From: an uncultured Bacteroidales bacterium
Lineage (GTDB): Bacteria > Bacteroidota > Bacteroidia > Bacteroidales > P3
Direction of reading: 5' to 3'
DNA length: 34,599 bases
Assembly: GCA_905234695.1 (NCBI GenBank)
Contig: CAJOHZ010000027.1
Span: 1 to 34,599 of the forward strand
Positions 30,505 to 34,599 of this stretch are shown here, piece after piece. Under the pieces are notes generated by a model. It was not told where the DNA came from. It ran no database searches and saw only the letters and a list, made by a program, of their open reading frames with translations. How positions within the stretch are numbered: position 1 is the stretch's first letter; every line of letters starts with the position of its first letter. Made by a program: the position numbers and the translations under genes.

Positions 30505-31860
30505 ATGGCACAAGAGATGTTTATGTCTCCCAAGGAGATACTGAGTTATCTTTGCAACTTGGAAGAGAAACTGCCCAAACGAGAGTACAAGATATACAAG
30601 GAATCCCACAAACACAACGACTATAATTTCAGTCATGTGACACCTGGTGAGATGAACGAGGAATGTCAGAAAATGCTGGCATTTGCCGGTATGGGTAGTT
30701 ACAAGGCTGATGCGAGATTTGCAAAACTGGATGACAGCATGGCCGGATGCACTACTCCAGGCGATACCGCCGATGGATTTGTCCATATCGAAGTCAACAT
30801 AAACATGCAAGACAACTGGAAGGCCATTCTTGCTACACTGGCCCACGAGATATGCCATCAGGTGATTCACCTCCATGGAATTAGGCCTATGATAAACAAT
30901 ATGACTGAGGTATACACCGAGCTATGTACTATCTATCTTGGTTTTGGGCAACTCATACTTGACGGCTATAATACAAATGTGCGCGGAGTCAAGCACAATC
31001 TTGGTTATCTCAACCCAAACAACTACAAGGTCACCAATCATCTTGTCGCTGTTGTGTGCGGAGGTATCAGCAGCCAGAGTACAAGCCTTTTCGGAAATGA
31101 TGTAATGGTTGATGATGCTGTGCGTATTTGGGAGTCGGAAGATGACCGAAAGGAATTTAACAAGAAGACCTTGGAACGACGTTCGGAGGTGTTCTCGGAA
31201 ACCATGCGATACATCTCCAATATGGAAAGTCTGCTCGACATATATCGTCAACAACTGAAACAACAAGCCGACAAACTCGACAAAGACTTCACCTCATTCA
31301 ATGATGCATTCCGCACAGGCCAAAGCCGAAGTCTCCGCATCTTCAATACTCTATACACAGCCTATTGCGAAGGGCAAAACAACGAGAAAGACGGAACCAA
31401 CAAGGTTCTTGAGGCAGCACTGTACAATCTCTACAACGATGTTAAACAAAAGGTTGGTGTCGTTGAACTCCGCCCTGATGTAGTGTGTCCTTCATGCGGG
31501 AAACGTTATCCCTATCGCGAAATCAACAAAGGAAAGATGACAGTAAAATGTGGTAAGTGTGGCACGCATTTCGTTGCCGACACAACAGACTGGAGTCCCT
31601 CACAGGTGCAGCGCCAAGTAGAGCAACGCCGCATAGCCAAACAAAAAAAGCAACAAGAGGAGTTGGATGCATACCGCTACCAAATTACCGCCGAGGAAAA
31701 AGCTGCCGCTTGGAAAGAAGCCGAATGTCTGAAACAAGAGCTGACAACGATACGCGAGGGGATTGATAAACTTCCAAGAATCTTTCGTTGGGCACTAAAG
31801 AATTATATTCATATACAGGCAGATAAAATTATAAAAACGCATAAAACAAAAGAAAAATAA
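30505..31860 (+). CDS. HEICH zinc metallopeptidase-like protein with zinc ribbon
   Basis: 451 aa, no signal peptide or membrane helix, so cytoplasmic. The N-terminal half carries LAHEICHQVIHLHG (HExxH at 114-118) followed by TEVYTELCTIYLGFG, where a Glu/His could be the third zinc ligand; the layout resembles Wss1/SprT-type or gluzincin folds, but I cannot assign a family. Residues ~220-270 are a coiled coil. A C4 zinc ribbon (C328, C331, C349, C352: CPSCGKRYPY and CGKCGTHF) follows, then a basic helical tail (RRIAKQKKQQEELDA). Peptidase activity is likely but not shown. It starts 3 nt after the preceding stop; a 117-nt gap with control elements follows. Confidence 0.75.
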   Translation: MAQEMFMSPKEILSYLCNLEEKLPKREYKIYKESHKHNDYNFSHVTPGEMNEECQKMLAFAGMGSYKADARFAKLDDSMAGCTTPGDTADGFVHIEVNINMQDNWKAILATLAHEICHQVIHLHGIRPMINNMTEVYTELCTIYLGFGQLILDGYNTNVRGVKHNLGYLNPNNYKVTNHLVAVVCGGISSQSTSLFGNDVMVDDAVRIWESEDDRKEFNKKTLERRSEVFSETMRYISNMESLLDIYRQQLKQQADKLDKDFTSFNDAFRTGQSRSLRIFNTLYTAYCEGQNNEKDGTNKVLEAALYNLYNDVKQKVGVVELRPDVVCPSCGKRYPYREINKGKMTVKCGKCGTHFVADTTDWSPSQVQRQVEQRRIAKQKKQQEELDAYRYQITAEEKAAAWKEAECLKQELTTIREGIDKLPRIFRWALKNYIHIQADKIIKTHKTKEK

Positions 31861-31892
31861 AAAAAATCATTCCTTGTGGGAGATTTGACCTA

Positions 31893-31930
31893 GTTTGACG
31901 TCTATATGAGTAAAGCAATTAATGTCAAAC
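31893..31930 (+). promoter_or_regulatory. Inverted repeat upstream of the lipoprotein gene
   Basis: GTTTGAC (31893-31899) and GTCAAAC (31924-31930) are perfect inverse complements; a second TTTGAC (31884-31889) precedes by 10 nt. A binding site or hairpin upstream of the shared leader motif. Confidence 0.4.
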
Positions 31931-31935
31931 AAAAA

Positions 31936-31969
31936 CCGATGGGACCGACGGAATATAACTGGTCAAAAA
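31936..31969 (+). promoter_or_regulatory. Shared leader motif, copy 1
   Basis: CCGATGGGACCGACGGAATA then TAACTGGTCAAAAA, ending about 9 nt before the ATG at 31978. It matches copy 2 (32607-32638) at most positions: CCGAYGGG, CCGAYG, TATAAC, GG, CAAAAA. It could be a promoter for the operon's own sigma factor (TATAAC as -10-like), or a translated-leader element. Confidence 0.55.
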
Positions 31970-31977
31970 AAATAATT

Positions 31978-32538
31978 ATGAAAACAAAAGTATTTATTTC
32001 GGCAATTCTAGGCATTGGCCTAAACGTCCTACTCTTGGGAAGCTGCACTGGTCCGAGCTCCTATTCTGATGGAGGAACCAATTATTATCCAGTCACAACA
32101 TTCACATATTCATCCACTCTTCCGTCGAGGATTTCTCATTCTACGGTCAACATTCCAAATTCCTTGCCAGCACCCGCCGAGTCAGCAACCCTTTCAAAGA
32201 TTAGTATTCCCACTGCGGATTCATGGAAGAATCCAGCGATGCAGACTCTTGAGTCTTGTCAGCCAAGAACATTGTTGAGTTCTCCCGTCAGTTATTCTGG
32301 GCTTTCGGAGTTGGACAATCTTGCCACAACTTCCACCCCAATGACATCCACAAGACATTCTGCATATTCAAACTTGAATCCCCTGGCCCCTTCTGGTGTG
32401 CTATCATCAGCAGTTTCTCGCCATCCACAACCCCAAGGGCTCTCCAAACCAGCTGTACTTCATTCTAACGAAGGATTTCAGACGAGTTTGTTGGACAAGC
32501 CACTGATGAAAGTGGAGAAACGGATTGTTCTTCCATAA
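31978..32538 (+). CDS. Ser/Thr/Pro-rich lipoprotein of unknown function
   Basis: 186 aa from the ATG at 31978; the frame open to 31906 would place 24 charged residues before the signal peptide and overlaps the shared leader, so it is rejected. Signal peptide KTKVFISAILGIGLNVLLLG ends in a lipobox (LLGSC), giving an envelope lipoprotein. The mature chain is low-complexity and rich in Ser, Thr, Pro and Leu with little predicted fold (TYSSTLPSRISHSTVNIPNS). It may be a flexible, possibly glycosylated stalk. I recognise no family. The shared leader motif links its expression to the TPR protein downstream. Confidence 0.6.
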   Translation: MKTKVFISAILGIGLNVLLLGSCTGPSSYSDGGTNYYPVTTFTYSSTLPSRISHSTVNIPNSLPAPAESATLSKISIPTADSWKNPAMQTLESCQPRTLLSSPVSYSGLSELDNLATTSTPMTSTRHSAYSNLNPLAPSGVLSSAVSRHPQPQGLSKPAVLHSNEGFQTSLLDKPLMKVEKRIVLP

Positions 32539-32606
32539 AGATAATCTTAGAATATTTTAAACGACACAAATTCATCAGACAATTATTTAATTATGAATAA
32601 GTAAAC

Positions 32607-32638
32607 CCGACGGGCCGATGAGTTATAACAGGCAAAAA
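32607..32638 (+). promoter_or_regulatory. Shared leader motif, copy 2
   Basis: CCGACGGGCCGATGAGTTAT then AACAGGCAAAAA, ending 6 nt before the ATG at 32645. It corresponds to copy 1 upstream of the lipoprotein gene. The same spacing to a signal-peptide start argues for a common control element. Confidence 0.55.
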
Positions 32639-32644
32639 ACAACA

Positions 32645-34534
32645 ATGAAAAAGGGAATGATTATTACTTTCGCAATACTTTTTGCAATGCAAGGTATTGT
32701 GTCAGCTCAAGGTTTTGTTAAGCCATTGATACGAGGTGCGCTGACTGGAGGATTTTATCATCTTGTAAATGGTAATTTAACGCCACCTCAACCTGTAATA
32801 CAGGGGACCGGCAATATTGGTTTGGGAACAAGCAGCATCGGTTTAGGACAACCTGTCGGAACTAACATAAACGGTTTACATGTTGTGAAACAAAATACAA
32901 ATCAAAATACATTTGTTTCTATTGATTATTACAAAGAAGGAGAACGACTATTCCTGACTGGAGACATCAAGAATGCTAAGTATTATTTAGGGGTCGAGTT
33001 AAAAAACAATCCAAAAAACGGCCGAGCATTGTACTACATGGCAAGAATAAGCGGTGAGAAAGGTGATAAATATATAAACAAGGCGTTGAAATATTTATCT
33101 GGAGAAGACAGGGAATTTCAAATAAAAGCAAATTGCATTAAGGGCATCTATACTTCGCTCGAGAAGGACTCCAACTCTGCCATGAAATATTTTAACAGGG
33201 CAATGGAGTTAGCGGAAAAATACCACATGGATATACTTATGGACTGGGATATGCGAGAAGTCTACACAGTAGCCAGATTTGACAGAGCCTGCATTTACCT
33301 AAACAGAGGTATGTTGGATAGCGCCATAACCGATTTCGAAGAGGTGGTTGCCCAGAGACAAAATGACAGCATGGTTACTGAAGCCCTTCTTTCATTAATG
33401 ACATTGCACTATCAGCGACAAAACTATAAAGCGGCACATGTTGATTATGTGAGGTTAATGTCCACTAGTCCAAAAAAAATAAACAATGCCACTTGGAAAA
33501 TATTCATGTCAGACATTGATTTGAAACTTGGTTTGGTAAGTAAGGCATGTGACCATTTGGATGACGCGATGAACCTCGACAGGGATTCTGCTTGGTTGTA
33601 CTTGGCGTATTGTTGGCAAGAGGATAGTGTTCGGGCCACACAATTGATTAATGCGTGGGCAGATATACTTGCAAATAAAGATAGAATCATTAGCCTGGAT
33701 GAATTGAATCTTATATTGAGTTCATTTTCCGAAAGAAAAAGGTACGACGAAATAGTGCAGTTGTATAAAAAAAGGAAAGTGTTCTATTCGGATTATGCAC
33801 CACTGCTTTTATGCGCATCTGATGCGTATGTCGAGGCACAAGAGTTGGAGAAGGCGATAGATGTTTATCATATGTTCAAAAAAAACTATAATCCAATCGA
33901 TAATTCTTTTGGAGAATATTATCCATACACTATAGACGAAGAAGTTGTGGAAAACATGAATAACACCATTCTGCTGTGCAAGGCGGTTCTTTACCTGAGG
34001 TCCAACAGTTTTGACTCTGCACTCGTCATCCTCAATACACTTCCTGATTCTATATTGAATGAAGACATTCTACCTATCTGTATATTGCTGAATAATGTCT
34101 ACAAAAATTACGACAAAGCTTTGCTGCAAAGCAACTGGTATATTGCCCTGTCGCATTCTTCAGACGCATATTCCTTACGTGGAGATACATATCGCAATAA
34201 AAGTCTGTTAGAAGAAGCAAACAAAGATTACCAAAAAGTTGTGGATTTAGAGGCAGACTCGATTGTTACATGGAATACCGCATTGGCGTATTATTACTTA
34301 GGGGAAAAAAGAAAAGCAAAAAAAATTGCAAAGGAATTATTGTCGTCAGATACCTTGTCTTTTGATGACTATTGGATGGCATCATTGTTTTATGAAACCG
34401 TTGGAAAAGAAAGAAAAGCCATCAAATATTTCAAAGAAGCCATGAAGACGGAACATGAAGAAATCTATTATCCATTTGTCCTAATGTTTTATGATAATCC
34501 ATCATTAGTGTCCACTAAAAAATTAACATATTAA
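32645..34534 (+). CDS. Exported TPR-repeat protein
   Basis: 629 aa from the ATG giving MKKGMIITFAILFAMQGIVS; the frame to 32618 covers the shared leader and is rejected. The signal peptide ends SAQ, so the protein is periplasmic or surface-exposed. A Gly-rich, low-complexity N-terminal part (GTGNIGLGTSSIGLGQPVG) precedes at least eight helical TPR-like units from ~100: EGERLFLTGDIKNAKYYLGV, SAMKYFNRAMELAEKYHMDI, RACIYLNRGMLDSAITDFEE, DAYSLRGDTYRNKSLLEEAN, AYYYLGEKRKAKKIAKELLS. TPR arrays bind protein partners. The stop at 34532-34534 looks genuine; the remaining 65 nt to the window end hold no gene. Confidence 0.8.
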   Translation: MKKGMIITFAILFAMQGIVSAQGFVKPLIRGALTGGFYHLVNGNLTPPQPVIQGTGNIGLGTSSIGLGQPVGTNINGLHVVKQNTNQNTFVSIDYYKEGERLFLTGDIKNAKYYLGVELKNNPKNGRALYYMARISGEKGDKYINKALKYLSGEDREFQIKANCIKGIYTSLEKDSNSAMKYFNRAMELAEKYHMDILMDWDMREVYTVARFDRACIYLNRGMLDSAITDFEEVVAQRQNDSMVTEALLSLMTLHYQRQNYKAAHVDYVRLMSTSPKKINNATWKIFMSDIDLKLGLVSKACDHLDDAMNLDRDSAWLYLAYCWQEDSVRATQLINAWADILANKDRIISLDELNLILSSFSERKRYDEIVQLYKKRKVFYSDYAPLLLCASDAYVEAQELEKAIDVYHMFKKNYNPIDNSFGEYYPYTIDEEVVENMNNTILLCKAVLYLRSNSFDSALVILNTLPDSILNEDILPICILLNNVYKNYDKALLQSNWYIALSHSSDAYSLRGDTYRNKSLLEEANKDYQKVVDLEADSIVTWNTALAYYYLGEKRKAKKIAKELLSSDTLSFDDYWMASLFYETVGKERKAIKYFKEAMKTEHEEIYYPFVLMFYDNPSLVSTKKLTY

Positions 34535-34599
34535 AAGTTTAACAATAACTGTCCATTTGAATTGTTGAGTTCTTTGAAATCGTTGAGTTGATTATTATT

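Noticed and set aside
31906..31977. Upstream start for the lipoprotein gene
   Set aside because: Would add 24 polar residues before the signal peptide and translate the shared leader motif.
1..34599. CRISPR arrays, tRNA or rRNA genes
   Set aside because: No regularly spaced direct repeats of CRISPR type and no tRNA/rRNA-like sequence noticed on reading.

Overview
The window looks like a chromosomal segment from an uncultivated or unnamed member of the Bacteroidales (Bacteroidota). The evidence is the promoters, which repeatedly show the Bacteroidota pattern of a TTTG box, 19 nt, then TAnnTTTG, together with few Shine-Dalgarno sites, an S16 protein with a long Ala/Glu tail, a DksA-like protein lacking zinc-finger cysteines, and families typical of the group (C69 dipeptidase, GH3 enzyme with a secretion signal, WYL regulators, DUF4143-type ATPases). 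I cannot place it below order level.

Region 1 (1-22,450) is GC-rich, compact and mostly housekeeping. It carries rpsP-rimM, a DksA/TraR-like protein, a fused two-domain peptide ABC ATPase (minus strand), a small lipoprotein, an ornithine aminotransferase gene broken by an apparent 19-nt deletion, and a secreted GH3 glycosidase. Next come a coupled trio (membrane protein, outer-membrane porin-like protein, PHP phosphatase), then a minus-strand run of coiled-coil lipoprotein, MurL-like epimerase, MurD-like ligase, M20 amidohydrolase and C69 dipeptidase. The MurL/MurD pair suggests that D-Glu enters peptidoglycan by ligation of L-Glu followed by epimerisation. A plus-strand operon follows with ATGA overlaps: outer-membrane protein, S41 peptidase lipoprotein and a PEP-synthase/PPDK-like protein.

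Region 2 (22,451-27,600) is a patchwork with more AT-rich intergenic DNA: a small membrane protein, two AAA ATPases of the DUF4143/DUF234 type, and a WYL regulator. A 130-bp direct repeat (about 94% identical) flanks the second ATPase plus the WYL gene. The left copy is a truncated 5' end of the WYL gene with its promoter, so this is a duplicated or mobile cassette.

Region 3 (27,600-34,599) is markedly AT-rich and is the best candidate for an undescribed system. From one well-formed promoter it runs through a 108-nt rod-like RNA structure, a sigma-70-like factor, a 45-aa membrane microprotein whose start codon lies in a hairpin, a tail-anchored anti-sigma-like protein, a membrane protein with two GYF_2-like domains and a cytosolic J-domain, a four-helix membrane protein, and a HEICH metallopeptidase with a zinc ribbon. 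Two exported proteins follow (a Ser/Thr/Pro-rich lipoprotein and a TPR protein), each preceded by the same short leader motif. My inference is a cytoplasmic/membrane stress circuit: sigma and anti-sigma at the inner membrane, a J-domain protein to recruit Hsp70, a protease, and two envelope outputs under a shared control element.

A further oddity is three tracts of 9-nt repeats inside coding sequences (two in the ABC ATPase, one in the porin signal peptide), each encoding a three-residue repeat.
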